Shown here piece after piece: positions 6,938-16,180 of a stretch of DNA of 64,000 bases (within the stretch, counting starts at the first letter, position 1; each line of letters opens with the position of its first letter). The translations under genes were made by a program, and so were the position numbers. Source of the DNA: Oxalobacter formigenes (GTDB lineage Bacteria; Pseudomonadota; Gammaproteobacteria; Burkholderiales; Burkholderiaceae_D). The stretch spans positions 2,108,001-2,172,000 of the forward strand of contig NZ_CP018787.1 in assembly GCF_002127965.1 (NCBI RefSeq), read 5' to 3'. The notes under the pieces were generated by a model. It saw only the letters and a program-made list of their open reading frames with translations. It was not told the origin of the DNA and searched no databases.

Positions 6938-8476
6938 ATGACTACCATCAAGCAAGAAGACCTGATCGAATCGATCGCCGCTGCGCTTCAATACATCAGC
7001 TACTATCACCCCACCGACTATATAAGACATTTGGCGAAGGCTTATGAAATTGAACAAAGCCCGGCCGCAAAAGACGCCATTGAACAGATCCTGACGAATT
7101 CACGGATGTGTGCGGAAGGCAAAAGGCCGATTTGTCAGGATACGGGTATCGTAAACGTTTTTCTGAAAGTCGGCATGGACGTGAAATGGGACGGCTTTAC
7201 GGGCAGCATCCACGACGCGATCAATGAAGGCGTCCGGCGCGCTTATGCTTTCGAAGACAACAAGCTGCGCAACTCCGTCGTGGCCGATCCGCAGTTCGAA
7301 CGCAAGAACACGAAAGACAATACCCCTGCCGTCATCATGATGGATGTCGTTCCAGGCAACACAGTGGAAGTGACACTCGGTGCCAAGGGTGGCGGCTCGG
7401 AAAACAAGTCGTCATTGAAGATGCTGAACCCGTCCGATTCGCTGGTCGATTACGTTCTGGAAACGGTCGAACACATGGGCGCGGGCTGGTGCCCGCCCGG
7501 CATTCTCGGCATCGGTATCGGCGGCACGGCTGAAAAGGCTGCCCTGATGGCGAAAGAAGCCGCGATGGAATCGATCGACATGGCTGAACTGAAAGCCCGA
7601 GGCCCGCAAAACAAGCTGGAAGAATTGCGCATCGAGCTTTACGACAAGATCAACGCGCTCGGTATCGGCGCGCAGGGTGTCGGTGGCATGACGACCGTTC
7701 TGGACGTCAAGATCAATATGTACCCGACCCATGCCGCTTCCAAACCCGTCGCGATCATCCCGAACTGTGCCGCGACGCGCCATGCGCACTTCGTGCTGGA
7801 CGGTTCCGGCCCGGTTTACCTCGACCCGCCATCTTTGTCAGACTGGCCGCAGATCAACTGGCATCCGGATGTGGAAAAATCGACCCGCGTCAATCTGAAT
7901 ACGCTGACGAAAGAAGAAGTCGCGTCATGGAAACCGGGACAGACCCTGCTGTTGAACGGTAAAATGCTGACCGGCCGCGACGCCGCGCACAAGCGGATTG
8001 CCGATATGCTCGCGAAAGGTGAAAAACTGCCGGTCGATTTCACCAATCGCGTGATTTATTACGTCGGCCCGGTCGATCCGGTTCGTGACGAAGTGGTCGG
8101 CCCAGCTGGCCCGACAACCTCGACCCGCATGGACAAGTTCACGGAAACGATGCTCGGCCAGACCGGATTGATTGCCATGGTCGGCAAGGCCGAACGCGGC
8201 CCGGTCGCGATCGAGGCGATCAAAAAGCATAAATCGGCCTATATGATTGCTGTCGGCGGCGCCGCCTATCTGGTGTCCAAAGCGATCAGGGATGCCAAAA
8301 TACTGGCCTTCGCCGATCTTGGCATGGAAGCGATCTATGAATTTGACGTTCAGGACATGCCCGTGACTGTTGCCGTCGATTCCAGCGGCACGTCCCTTCA
8401 TACGACAGGCCCCGCTGAATGGTCGGCGAAAATCGTCAATTTCTGTGATGGAAAAATTCCGAAAGCGAACAATTGA
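6938..8476 (+). CDS. fumA: Class I fumarate hydratase (iron-sulfur)
   Basis: The 512-residue protein interconverts fumarate and malate in the TCA cycle. It is the oxygen-sensitive class I type with a [4Fe-4S] cluster: cysteines in PICQDTG (about residue 67), WCPPGILG and PNCAATRH fit the cluster ligands. The alpha-type domain is N-terminal and the beta-type domain (GKMLTGRDAAHKR onward) C-terminal in one chain. ATG at 6938 has little Shine-Dalgarno match. The stop overlaps the murI start (TTGA), which suggests coupled translation. Class I use fits a low-oxygen lifestyle. Confidence 0.95.
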   Translation: MTTIKQEDLIESIAAALQYISYYHPTDYIRHLAKAYEIEQSPAAKDAIEQILTNSRMCAEGKRPICQDTGIVNVFLKVGMDVKWDGFTGSIHDAINEGVRRAYAFEDNKLRNSVVADPQFERKNTKDNTPAVIMMDVVPGNTVEVTLGAKGGGSENKSSLKMLNPSDSLVDYVLETVEHMGAGWCPPGILGIGIGGTAEKAALMAKEAAMESIDMAELKARGPQNKLEELRIELYDKINALGIGAQGVGGMTTVLDVKINMYPTHAASKPVAIIPNCAATRHAHFVLDGSGPVYLDPPSLSDWPQINWHPDVEKSTRVNLNTLTKEEVASWKPGQTLLLNGKMLTGRDAAHKRIADMLAKGEKLPVDFTNRVIYYVGPVDPVRDEVVGPAGPTTSTRMDKFTETMLGQTGLIAMVGKAERGPVAIEAIKKHKSAYMIAVGGAAYLVSKAIRDAKILAFADLGMEAIYEFDVQDMPVTVAVDSSGTSLHTTGPAEWSAKIVNFCDGKIPKANN

Positions 8477-9324
8477 ACTCCAGCGCCAGCGACAATTCGG
8501 GCAAGCTCAAGGCTTCCGGACCGATCGGCATTTTCGATTCCGGTGTGGGCGGCTTGTCTGTCTTAAGGCATATTGCGACGCAATTGCCGGATGAAGAGCT
8601 GGTTTATTTCGCCGACTCAGGCTACGCCCCTTATGGGGACAAACCCGAGGAATTCGTGGTTGAACGTTCGTTTCTGATCACGGATTTCCTGCTGAAGCAG
8701 GACATCAAGGCTTTGGTTGTCGCCTGCAATACCGCCACGGCAATGGCGATTCACCTGTTGAGGGAAAAGTATCCTGACCTTCCGATCGTTGGCGTCGAAC
8801 CGGGACTCAAACCGGCGGCCGCCAAAACGATTACAGGCACGGTCGGCGTGATGGCGACGGAGCGGACGCTGGCAAGCAACAAGTTCCACGTGCTTCATCA
8901 GTTGTTGAACGACCAGACCGGCGTTCATTTCATCATGCAAGCGTGCAACGGCATGGCCGATTTGATCGAACACGCGGAACTGGATTCCGAACCGATTTTC
9001 GAACTGGTGCAACGCTATCTTTTGCCTCTGCTCGAACAGAAAGCCGATACGATCGTCCTGGGATGCACACACTACCCTTTTGTCAGGCATGTCATTGAGA
9101 AGGTCGCTGCCGACTACGGTTCAACGCAGCTGAACATTATCGACACGGGATATGCCGTCGCCCGTCAGCTGAAACACCTGCTCGACATTTATGGACTGAA
9201 CAAAAACGGATGTTCGCCCGATTCATTAGTCAGGGCGTACACATCGGGCGATCCGGCTACGATTTCGCACCTGATATCCCGATTACTGCAAACCGACATG
9301 CCGGTTTTATACGTATCATTGTAA
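8473..9324 (+). CDS. murI: Glutamate racemase
   Basis: The 283-residue protein makes D-glutamate for peptidoglycan. GIFDSGVGGLSVL, DSGYAPYG, CNTATA (first catalytic Cys) and LGCTHYP (second catalytic Cys) are all present. The start is TTG, overlapping the fumarase stop; no other in-frame start precedes the conserved DSGVGG motif. Coupling to a TCA gene is unusual and may only reflect compact gene arrangement. The gene is followed by an envelope lipoprotein. Confidence 0.95.
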   Translation: MNSSASDNSGKLKASGPIGIFDSGVGGLSVLRHIATQLPDEELVYFADSGYAPYGDKPEEFVVERSFLITDFLLKQDIKALVVACNTATAMAIHLLREKYPDLPIVGVEPGLKPAAAKTITGTVGVMATERTLASNKFHVLHQLLNDQTGVHFIMQACNGMADLIEHAELDSEPIFELVQRYLLPLLEQKADTIVLGCTHYPFVRHVIEKVAADYGSTQLNIIDTGYAVARQLKHLLDIYGLNKNGCSPDSLVRAYTSGDPATISHLISRLLQTDMPVLYVSL

Positions 9325-9367
9325 AAATCAAAAAATACTGAATTAACCTCTTTGACGGAGAACGACC

Positions 9368-9712
9368 ATGAAACGTTTATTTCTTTTGCTGGCAGCCCTT
9401 CCTCTCGTTGCCTGTACCACGACGAGCAACGAGCTTAACCAGAACCTCGAGCCTTTGCCTGCGAAAGCCATCAGTTACCAGTGCGACAGCGGCAACCGCA
9501 TCATCGTAACGTACCCGGACAATGAAACGGCCGAGGTCAAATACATGGACGACACGTACCAGATGAAAATCGCCATTTCCGCCAGCGGTGCCCGCTATGT
9601 CGGTGATGGCCTTGTCTGGTGGACGAAGGGGAATGAAGCCAGCATGTACAAGGCGGTCAACAATACCGAAACAGGTGACCAGATCGAAAACTGCACGCAG
9701 GTCCTGAAATAA
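9368..9712 (+). CDS. mliC: MliC-type lysozyme-inhibitor lipoprotein
   Basis: This 114-residue protein has a lipoprotein signal (MKRLFLLLAALPLVAC, lipobox LVAC) and a C-terminal MliC/PliC domain: YQCDSGNRIIVTY, MKIAISASGARY, LVWWTKGNEA and a final cysteine pairing with the first. The SGxxY loop inserts into the active site of c-type lysozymes in characterised members. It should sit in the outer membrane and protect peptidoglycan against host lysozyme. GGAG precedes the ATG. It lies just downstream of murI. Confidence 0.88.
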   Translation: MKRLFLLLAALPLVACTTTSNELNQNLEPLPAKAISYQCDSGNRIIVTYPDNETAEVKYMDDTYQMKIAISASGARYVGDGLVWWTKGNEASMYKAVNNTETGDQIENCTQVLK

Positions 9713-9864
9713 ACCGCCTGAGCGGCAAAGGTCTGTTTTCGTTTCAAACGGCAAGAGGATGAGGCAAAAAAAAACCGTGAAAACAAGTGCTTGAACCACT
9801 TGATACGGCCTCATCTTCTGTTACCATTATTTCCTGAGCCAAACAACAGAAGGGAGATGGATTC

Positions 9865-10707
9865 GTGAATACTTCAGTCAAAATCACTGTTCTGGTCGAT
9901 ACCGAATCGTTTGACGAAAATCTCGCAAAGGAACACGGGTTTTCGGCATGGATCGAAACGGAAGGCCGCCATATCCTGTTCGATACCGGCCAGACCGGCG
10001 GCATGCTGGAAAATGCGAAGCGCCTCGGCATTGACCTGAAAAAGGCCGATACACTCGTGCTCTCCCACGGCCATTTCGACCATACCGGCCAGATCCCCCA
10101 ATTTCTGGAATTAAATGACAAGGCCGAAATCTATTGCTGTTACGACCTCGGGATCACGCGCTACAGTTGCAAGATCGGGACAGACCCCCGCTCCATCGGC
10201 ATGCCGGAGGCTTCCAGAGAAGCCCTGTCCACGATTTCACAAAGCCGTATTCACGAAATCGGCACACCCCGTTACCTGACCAACCGGGTTGGCATGACGG
10301 GCCCGGTTCCCCGACATTCCATGTTCGAAGATACCGGCGGCCCCTTCTTTCTGGACGACCATAGAAAGGTGGATGATCTGATTGAAGACGACCAGTCCAT
10401 GTGGTTCGAAACCGATAAGGGCCTCCTGATTCTTCTCGGCTGCTGCCATGCCGGTCTGGTCAATACCGTGGAATACATCAAGGCCATTTCCGGCATCGAC
10501 AAAATTCATGGCATCATCGGCGGCATGCATCTGGTCAACGCCGATGAAAAACGCCTGCAATATACCTTCGACAGCATGAAAAGCTGGAACCCGGATATCC
10601 TTGTCCCGTGCCACTGCACCGGACAGGTTCCCGTTGCCAGAATGATCGAGGCCATCGGCAGCGACATCGTCACGTGGGGCTGTTCCGGTTACACGGTAGA
10701 AGCCTGA
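9865..10707 (+). CDS. Metallo-beta-lactamase-fold hydrolase (COG1237 type)
   Basis: The 280-residue protein has the MBL metal motif SHGHFDHTG near residue 73, a later metal histidine in LLGCCHAGLVNT and another in IIGGMHL/PCHCTG. The overall pattern is that of the family named after dihydropterin-ribofuranosyl-aminobenzene-phosphate synthase, whose substrates are mostly unproven in bacteria. The start is GTG, supported by AGGGAG at 9851-9856. It forms a two-gene unit with the thiamine-binding protein 32 bases downstream, so a role in pterin or thiamine-like metabolite handling is possible. Confidence 0.85.
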   Translation: MNTSVKITVLVDTESFDENLAKEHGFSAWIETEGRHILFDTGQTGGMLENAKRLGIDLKKADTLVLSHGHFDHTGQIPQFLELNDKAEIYCCYDLGITRYSCKIGTDPRSIGMPEASREALSTISQSRIHEIGTPRYLTNRVGMTGPVPRHSMFEDTGGPFFLDDHRKVDDLIEDDQSMWFETDKGLLILLGCCHAGLVNTVEYIKAISGIDKIHGIIGGMHLVNADEKRLQYTFDSMKSWNPDILVPCHCTGQVPVARMIEAIGSDIVTWGCSGYTVEA

Positions 10708-10739
10708 ATTTAAACAATTTATTATCTGGAGAATTTCTT

Positions 10740-11054
10740 ATGGTATTGCTTGAACTCGCCATTTTCCCGAACGACAAGGGCACGAGCCTTTCCCCATATG
10801 TCGCCCGATGCGTGGATATCATCGACAAGAGCGGACTGGCCTATCAGTTTTCCGCGATGAGCACGACAATAGAAGGCGATTGGGATGACGTGATGAAAGT
10901 CGTCGGCGACTGTTTCAAGGCACTGGCAACCGATTGCGACCGCATCAGCGTCATGACCCGCGTCGATTACCGCGCAGGCAAGGAGTCCCGCCTGAAAAGC
11001 AAGGTGACGGCTGTCGAGGAAAAACTGGGCCGCGAAGTCGTCAAAAAACAGTAA
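10740..11054 (+). CDS. MTH1187/YqgV-family thiamine-binding protein
   Basis: The 104-residue protein (MVLLELAIFPNDKGTSLSPYVARC ... GLAYQFSAMSTTIEGDWDDVM) matches the small ferredoxin-like thiamine-binding domain family once called DUF77. Members bind thiamine or related pyrimidines as dimers or tetramers. ATG at 10740 has GGAG just upstream. It follows the MBL hydrolase on the same strand and is closed by a strong bidirectional terminator, so the two genes probably form one transcript. Confidence 0.82.
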   Translation: MVLLELAIFPNDKGTSLSPYVARCVDIIDKSGLAYQFSAMSTTIEGDWDDVMKVVGDCFKALATDCDRISVMTRVDYRAGKESRLKSKVTAVEEKLGREVVKKQ

Positions 11055-11082
11055 ATCTTCCGTTTCATTCCGTTCCGTCCAT

Positions 11083-11121
11083 AAAAAAAGCATGGGAGAA
11101 TTCATTTCCCCATGCTTTTTT
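11083..11121. terminator. Bidirectional terminator
   Basis: AAAAAAAGCATGGG and CCCCATGCTTTTTTT form a hairpin with an A-tract on one side and a T-tract on the other. It lies between the convergent thiamine-binding gene and the SPFH gene and should stop both. Confidence 0.88.
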
Positions 11122-11170
11122 GTTACCGGTTCAAACCGGCTCTTTTGCCGTTTATGCCACTTGAGTCCGT

Positions 11171-12082
11171 TTACGATTTCTTCTGCGACTCGACGATCTT
11201 CATCGCACCCGCGATCAGGCCGCCGATATCGCTCAGGTTGGACGGCACGATGATCGAATTATTGGTTTTTGCCAGTTTCTCGAAAGCGGCAACGTATTGT
11301 TCAGCCACTTTCAGGTTGACTGCGTCGCTGCCACCCTGTTCGCTGATAGCCTGACCGACCTTGCGCAAGGCTTCCGCATTGGCATCGGCAATAGCGATAA
11401 TGGCGGCCGCTTCACCCTGTGCACGATTGATGGCACCTTGTTTTTCACCTTCGGACTTGGCGATTTCGGCTTCACGCTGGCCGTCGGCGATATTGATCTG
11501 TTCCTGCTTGCGGCCTTCGGAAGCGGCGATCAAGGCACGTTTTTCACGCTCGGCCGTAATCTGCGCCTGCATGGCCTGCAAAATGGCGGCTGGCGGGGTC
11601 AGATCCTTGATTTCATAACGCAGGACTTTCACGCCCCAGTTCTGTGCCGATTCGTCGATGGCAGTGACCACACAGGTATTGATGTAATCGCGTTCCTCGA
11701 ATGTCTTGTCCAGTTCCAGACGGCCGATAACGGAACGCAGGGTCGTTTGGGCCAGTTGCGTAATAGCGGCGATATAGTCGGATGAGCCGTAAGATGCCCG
11801 CATCGCATCGGTAATCTGGAAATACAGAATACCGTCCACCTGCAACTGGGTATTGTCTTTCGTGATGCAGATTTGCGAAGGCACGTCCAGCGGGATTTCC
11901 TTCAGGTTGTGCTTGTAGGCGACCCGGTCGATGAACGGAACCACGATGTTCAGTCCCGGTGCGAGCGTGGCATGATATTTGCCCAGACGTTCAACGACCC
12001 ACGCATGCTGCTGAGGCACGACATTGACCGATTTGGCTATAAATACAATGGCGATAAAGAGAAGAATAAAAAAGAAAAACAT
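11171..12082 (-). CDS. qmcA: SPFH/stomatin-family membrane protein (paraslipin, QmcA-like)
   Basis: The 303-residue protein has one N-terminal membrane span (FFFFILLFIAIVFIAKSV), an SPFH domain (VPQQHAWVVERLGKY ... VDGILYFQI ... SVIGRLELD) and an Ala/Glu-rich coiled coil (EGEKQGAINRAQGEA). Such proteins form large cage-like oligomers in membrane microdomains. ATG at 12082 was chosen; an upstream TTG at 12136 would add 18 residues and overlap nfeD. The NfeD partner is directly upstream, the standard pairing. The E. coli name is given by similarity only. Confidence 0.88.
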   Translation of the reverse strand: MFFFFILLFIAIVFIAKSVNVVPQQHAWVVERLGKYHATLAPGLNIVVPFIDRVAYKHNLKEIPLDVPSQICITKDNTQLQVDGILYFQITDAMRASYGSSDYIAAITQLAQTTLRSVIGRLELDKTFEERDYINTCVVTAIDESAQNWGVKVLRYEIKDLTPPAAILQAMQAQITAEREKRALIAASEGRKQEQINIADGQREAEIAKSEGEKQGAINRAQGEAAAIIAIADANAEALRKVGQAISEQGGSDAVNLKVAEQYVAAFEKLAKTNNSIIVPSNLSDIGGLIAGAMKIVESQKKS

Positions 12083-12123
12083 AAAATCCAATCGAGTATC
12101 CGTTTCCTGAAAAATTGAAAAAA

Positions 12124-12561
12124 TTATTCGTGGCAATTATCGACGAGCAAAACAGCTCCCCGAATTTCACGAATGACGAATTGTCCTGCTTTGGGCTCAG
12201 CTTCAGGAAGAAGCTCGACATCCCAAAGCGCACCTCTATAATTGACACGGGCCCGGTAATTGCCGTCATCCGGTTTTTCCCATTTCCCGACATCAAGAGT
12301 CTGCCCGATATCCAGATAAACAGCCGGATTGCGCTGCGGATGGGGTTTTCTGAACAGCCTGCTTTTTCGCAGAATCAGCGTCACGAGCAGCCCGACAACT
12401 CCGGCAACGATAAATTGTACGGAAACGTGGGCACCCGCCATTGCCGCCAGCCCCCCGGCAGCAAGCCCGATAGCGATCATCAGCAGGTAAAACGTTCCGC
12501 TGAAAATTTCGATCGCTACCAGAATACCGGCAACCGCCAGCCAAATCATCCAGATGCTCAT
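12124..12561 (-). CDS. NfeD-family membrane protein
   Basis: The 145-residue protein has two to three hydrophobic helices (IWLAVAGILVAIEIFSGTFYLL, GLAAGGLAAMAG, FIVAGVVGLLVTLI) and a C-terminal OB-fold domain (GQTLDVGKWEKPDDGNYRARVNYRGALWDVEL) typical of short NfeD proteins. It works with SPFH proteins in membrane-domain quality control. ATG at 12561 follows an AAAGGGA; the longer upstream frame lacks a good start. It is co-directional with the SPFH gene 41 bases away. Confidence 0.9.
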   Translation of the reverse strand: MSIWMIWLAVAGILVAIEIFSGTFYLLMIAIGLAAGGLAAMAGAHVSVQFIVAGVVGLLVTLILRKSRLFRKPHPQRNPAVYLDIGQTLDVGKWEKPDDGNYRARVNYRGALWDVELLPEAEPKAGQFVIREIRGAVLLVDNCHE

Positions 12562-12706
12562 GAATCCCTTTATCCTCTTAATCCTTTTTGGTCGGCAGAT
12601 TATTTTCGCAACATTATAGAATAGATAAGGAAAAGGCGAATATCCTTGCGGCCTGTTCACTTTTCAGGGAAAAACAAAACAGGCCGTTCAGGAAGAGCAA
12701 GACGGT

Positions 12707-15139
12707 TTAACAGCCTTTTATCTGGCTATCCGCCAGCGTTTGCCATGTCGAAATGACGGAATCCGGGTTCAGCGACATGGAATCGATACCCTGTTTCATC
12801 AGCCATCTTGCAAAATCGGGATGATCAGAAGGGCCCTGTCCACAGATGCCGACGTATTTGCCCTGATTGTTGCACGCGGCAATCGCTTTCGAAATCAGCG
12901 CCAGCACGGCAGGGTCGCGTTCATCGAAATCTGCCATCAGGAGATCCAGACCGGAATCGCGATCCAGACCCAGTGTCAACTGGGTCAAATCGTTGGAGCC
13001 AATTGAAAAACCATCGAACATTTCGAGGAATTCGTCTGCCAGAATCGCGTTCGACGGCACTTCACACATCATGATGATGCGCAGGCCGTTTTCACCACGG
13101 CGCAAGCCGTTGACAGCCAGCAGGTCGAGAACGGAACGGCCTTGCTTGAGGGTCCTGACAAATGGCACCATCAGTTCGACGTTGGTAAAGCCCATTTCAT
13201 TGCGAACCTTTTTCATGGCGTCGCATTCCATATTGAACGCTTCGGCAAAGGATGGTGCAATGTAACGGGAAGCGCCACGGAAACCCATCATCGGGTTTTC
13301 TTCTTCCGGCTCGAACCGCGTGCCACCCATCAGGGTACGGTATTCATTGGACTTGAAGTCGGAAAGACGGACAATAACCGGTTTCGGCCAGAATGCCGCT
13401 GCAATCGTCGCGACGCCTTCCGCCAGTTTCTGGACGTAATAGGTACGCGGATTGGCATAACCGCGTGAAACGGATTCGATCGCTTTTTTCAAATCCGGAT
13501 CGACGTTCGGATAAGCCAGAATGGCGTTCGGATGAACGCTGATTTCATTGATGATGAATTCCAGACGGGCAAGACCGACACCACCATTCGGAATCGATTG
13601 CAGTTTGAAGGCCAGCTGTGGATTGCCGACGTTCATGGCAATCTTGACCGGAAGCACAGGCAATTCACCGTAAGTGACTTCCGTTTCTTCCGTTTCCAGC
13701 GTGCCTTCATAAATATGACCGTCTTCGCCTTCCGCACAGGAAACGGTGACGAGTTGACCGTCTTTCAACACTTCGGTCGCGTCGCCGCAACCGACTACGG
13801 CAGGCACGCCGATTTCACGGGCGACAATCGCCGCATGGCAGGTTCGGCCGCCACGGTTCGTCACAATCGCGGCCGAACGCCTCATGACCGGTTCCCAGTT
13901 CGGGTCCGTCATATCGGCAACCAGAACGTCGCCTTCCTCGACCTTGAACATCTCGGAAGGGTCGCGGACGATACGGACGCGCCCGATACCGATTTTCTGG
14001 CCGATCGCCCGGCCTGACGCGAGCACCTTGCCCTTGCTTTTCAGTTTGAATACCTGAACGGAATCACCGGACTTCTGGGAATTGACCGTTTCAGGACGCG
14101 CCTGAAGGATGTACAGCTTGCCATCGTCGCCATCCTTGCCCCATTCGATATCCATCGGACGACCGTAATGTTTTTCGATGATGACGGCGAATTTCGCCAG
14201 TTCCATCACATCGTCATCGGTAATCGAAAAATGGCGGCGCTGTTCTTCAGGCACTTCAATCGTCTTGACCGGTGATTTCGCGTCCGCACTGGTATCGAAA
14301 ACCATTTCGATCAATTTGGAACCGATTGAACGGCGGATGATCGCCATTTTGCCTTTTTCCAGCATCGGCTTGTGCACGTAGAATTCGTCCGGATTGACAG
14401 CACCCTGCACCACGGTTTCACCCAGCCCGTAGCTGGACGTGATGAAAACGACGTCCGGAAAACCGGATTCCGTATCGAGGGTAAACATGACGCCGGAAGA
14501 CGCGAGATCGGAACGCACCATTTTCTGGATACCGGCCGAGAGCGCCACTTCGGCATGCTTGAAGCCACGCTGCTGGCGATAGGAAATCGCACGGTCGTTA
14601 TAGAGTGAAGCGAAAACTTCCTTGACGGCATGCAGAAGATTTTCTTCGCCGACAACATTCAGGAAAGTTTCCTGCTGGCCAGCAAACGACGCATCCTGCA
14701 AGTCTTCCGCCGTTGCGGAAGAACGCACGGCAACGGAAAGTTCCCCGACCGAGGCTTTGACCATCTTGCGGTAATGCTCAAGCAATTCCGCTTCAAGGCG
14801 GGGCTGGAAAGGCGTATCCATAATCCATTGACGGATATCGGCACCGGCCATAGCCAGGGCGCGCACATCGCTGACATCGACACCGGCAAGCCTTTTTTCG
14901 ATCCGTTTTGCCAGCGTTTCGTCCCCGTTTGCGCTATGGGAAAGAAAATCGCGATACGCCTGCGCCGTTGTCGCAAATCCGCCGGGAACCCTCACTCCCT
15001 TTTCCTGCAGCTGGCTGATCATTTCACCGAGAGATGCATTCTTCCCGCCAACCGATGGCACATCTTTCATTCTCAATTCTGTAAACGGAATAACGTAAAC
15101 AGCCTGATCATTGGATGTTAGTGGCGATGTTTCCGACAT
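12707..15139 (-). CDS. ppsA: Phosphoenolpyruvate synthase
   Basis: The 810-residue enzyme converts pyruvate and ATP to PEP, AMP and phosphate for gluconeogenesis. It has an N-terminal ATP-binding domain ([24 protein letters not shown]), the swivelling phosphohistidine domain with [13 protein letters not shown] near residue 430, and a C-terminal PEP-binding barrel ([28 protein letters not shown]). ATG has AAGGAG upstream. The regulator ppsR is divergent 180 bases away, the usual genetic link, and its target threonine next to the catalytic histidine (T-C-H) is present. Confidence 0.97.
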   Translation of the reverse strand: MSETSPLTSNDQAVYVIPFTELRMKDVPSVGGKNASLGEMISQLQEKGVRVPGGFATTAQAYRDFLSHSANGDETLAKRIEKRLAGVDVSDVRALAMAGADIRQWIMDTPFQPRLEAELLEHYRKMVKASVGELSVAVRSSATAEDLQDASFAGQQETFLNVVGEENLLHAVKEVFASLYNDRAISYRQQRGFKHAEVALSAGIQKMVRSDLASSGVMFTLDTESGFPDVVFITSSYGLGETVVQGAVNPDEFYVHKPMLEKGKMAIIRRSIGSKLIEMVFDTSADAKSPVKTIEVPEEQRRHFSITDDDVMELAKFAVIIEKHYGRPMDIEWGKDGDDGKLYILQARPETVNSQKSGDSVQVFKLKSKGKVLASGRAIGQKIGIGRVRIVRDPSEMFKVEEGDVLVADMTDPNWEPVMRRSAAIVTNRGGRTCHAAIVAREIGVPAVVGCGDATEVLKDGQLVTVSCAEGEDGHIYEGTLETEETEVTYGELPVLPVKIAMNVGNPQLAFKLQSIPNGGVGLARLEFIINEISVHPNAILAYPNVDPDLKKAIESVSRGYANPRTYYVQKLAEGVATIAAAFWPKPVIVRLSDFKSNEYRTLMGGTRFEPEEENPMMGFRGASRYIAPSFAEAFNMECDAMKKVRNEMGFTNVELMVPFVRTLKQGRSVLDLLAVNGLRRGENGLRIIMMCEVPSNAILADEFLEMFDGFSIGSNDLTQLTLGLDRDSGLDLLMADFDERDPAVLALISKAIAACNNQGKYVGICGQGPSDHPDFARWLMKQGIDSMSLNPDSVISTWQTLADSQIKGC

Positions 15140-15319
15140 GGTGATCTCCTTGCGCGTAAAGTGAATCAGTAACTGGTAAATGGGGAATTACATGGTATTT
15201 CGGCAAAACGGCATTTATCTTTTTATTGTACCGCGCCAGAGACTGTGTTTTTCAAAAATAATCTTTACAATAAAAGAAATTCTTCATCTCTTTGATTATT
15301 CTTTCAGACAGGTTGAAAT

Positions 15320-16144
15320 ATGACGACACAACAGGATATTCCAGGCCGTACCGTATACATAGTTTCTGACGGTACCGGCATCACGGCGGAGGCTTTGGCC
15401 CGCTCGGTCCTTTCCCAGTTCAATCTGACTTTTTCCCGGATTCATATCCCCTTTGTCGATACACTGGACAAGGTAAGGCAGGCAAAAGACCAGATTCAGG
15501 CCGAACGGGAAAAAACGGGACAGCTACCGATCGTTTTTTCCACCCTCGTCATACCGGAACTCGTTACCGAATTGCGCAAGGCCGATGCCCTGCATCTGGA
15601 CGTGATCCAGACTTTCGTTGAACCGTTGAGAGCCGAACTGGGGATTTCACCGAAAGAGGAAATCGGGCTGTCTCACCAGAATATGGAAAGTCTGGAATAC
15701 AAAAAGCGGATAGAAGCCATCAACTTCACACTGGAACACGACGACGGGCAGTCCAACCGGAATCTGGAAGACGCCGACGTTATTCTGGTCGGCGTATCCC
15801 GAAGCGGCAAGACACCGACCAGCCTGTATCTGGCCATGCAATACGGATTGAAAGTCGCCAACTATCCCCTGATTCCGGAAGATTTCGAACGCGGCCATAT
15901 GCCCAAAGCGCTACAACCGTATAAAAACAAGCTTTTCGGATTGACCATCCAGCCGGAAAGGCTCGCCGAAGTCCGTAATGAAAGGCGTCCGAACAGCCGT
16001 TATGCGGCACTGGACAATTGCCGTTATGAAATTTCGGAAGCGGAAGGCATGATGAATCTGGAAAACATCCGCTATCTTTCCTCGACCTCGAAATCCATCG
16101 AGGAAATCGCGACGGCCATTTTAAGCAATTTGCGTTCTTATTGA
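15320..16144 (+). CDS. ppsR: PEP synthase kinase/pyrophosphorylase
   Basis: The 274-residue protein is a DUF299-family bifunctional regulator. It inactivates PEP synthase by ADP-dependent phosphorylation of the threonine near the active histidine and reactivates it by phosphorolysis. It shows YIVSDGTGITAEALARS at the start, the P-loop-like GVSRSGKTPTSLYLA near residue 157 and NSRYAALDNCRYEI near the end. It is divergent from its target gene ppsA, as in E. coli. Confidence 0.96.
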   Translation: MTTQQDIPGRTVYIVSDGTGITAEALARSVLSQFNLTFSRIHIPFVDTLDKVRQAKDQIQAEREKTGQLPIVFSTLVIPELVTELRKADALHLDVIQTFVEPLRAELGISPKEEIGLSHQNMESLEYKKRIEAINFTLEHDDGQSNRNLEDADVILVGVSRSGKTPTSLYLAMQYGLKVANYPLIPEDFERGHMPKALQPYKNKLFGLTIQPERLAEVRNERRPNSRYAALDNCRYEISEAEGMMNLENIRYLSSTSKSIEEIATAILSNLRSY

Positions 16145-16172
16145 AAAAGGCGGCCTGACCAGTCGCCTTTAA
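16144..16172 (-). terminator. Terminator downstream of the PIG-L gene
   Basis: AAAGGCG (16146-16152) pairs with CGCCTTT (16164-16170). On the minus strand the stem is followed by TTTTTC. It lies between convergent ppsR and the deacetylase gene; the plus-strand side lacks a clean T-tract. Confidence 0.55.
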
Positions 16173-16180
16173 AAACCCGT

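Noticed and set aside
9759-9815. Inverted repeat GATGAGGC ... GCCTCATC between mliC and the MBL gene
   Set aside because: The arms are about 40 bases apart with a small CAAGTG/CACTTG stem inside. There is no T-tract, so a terminator or RNA element cannot be supported.
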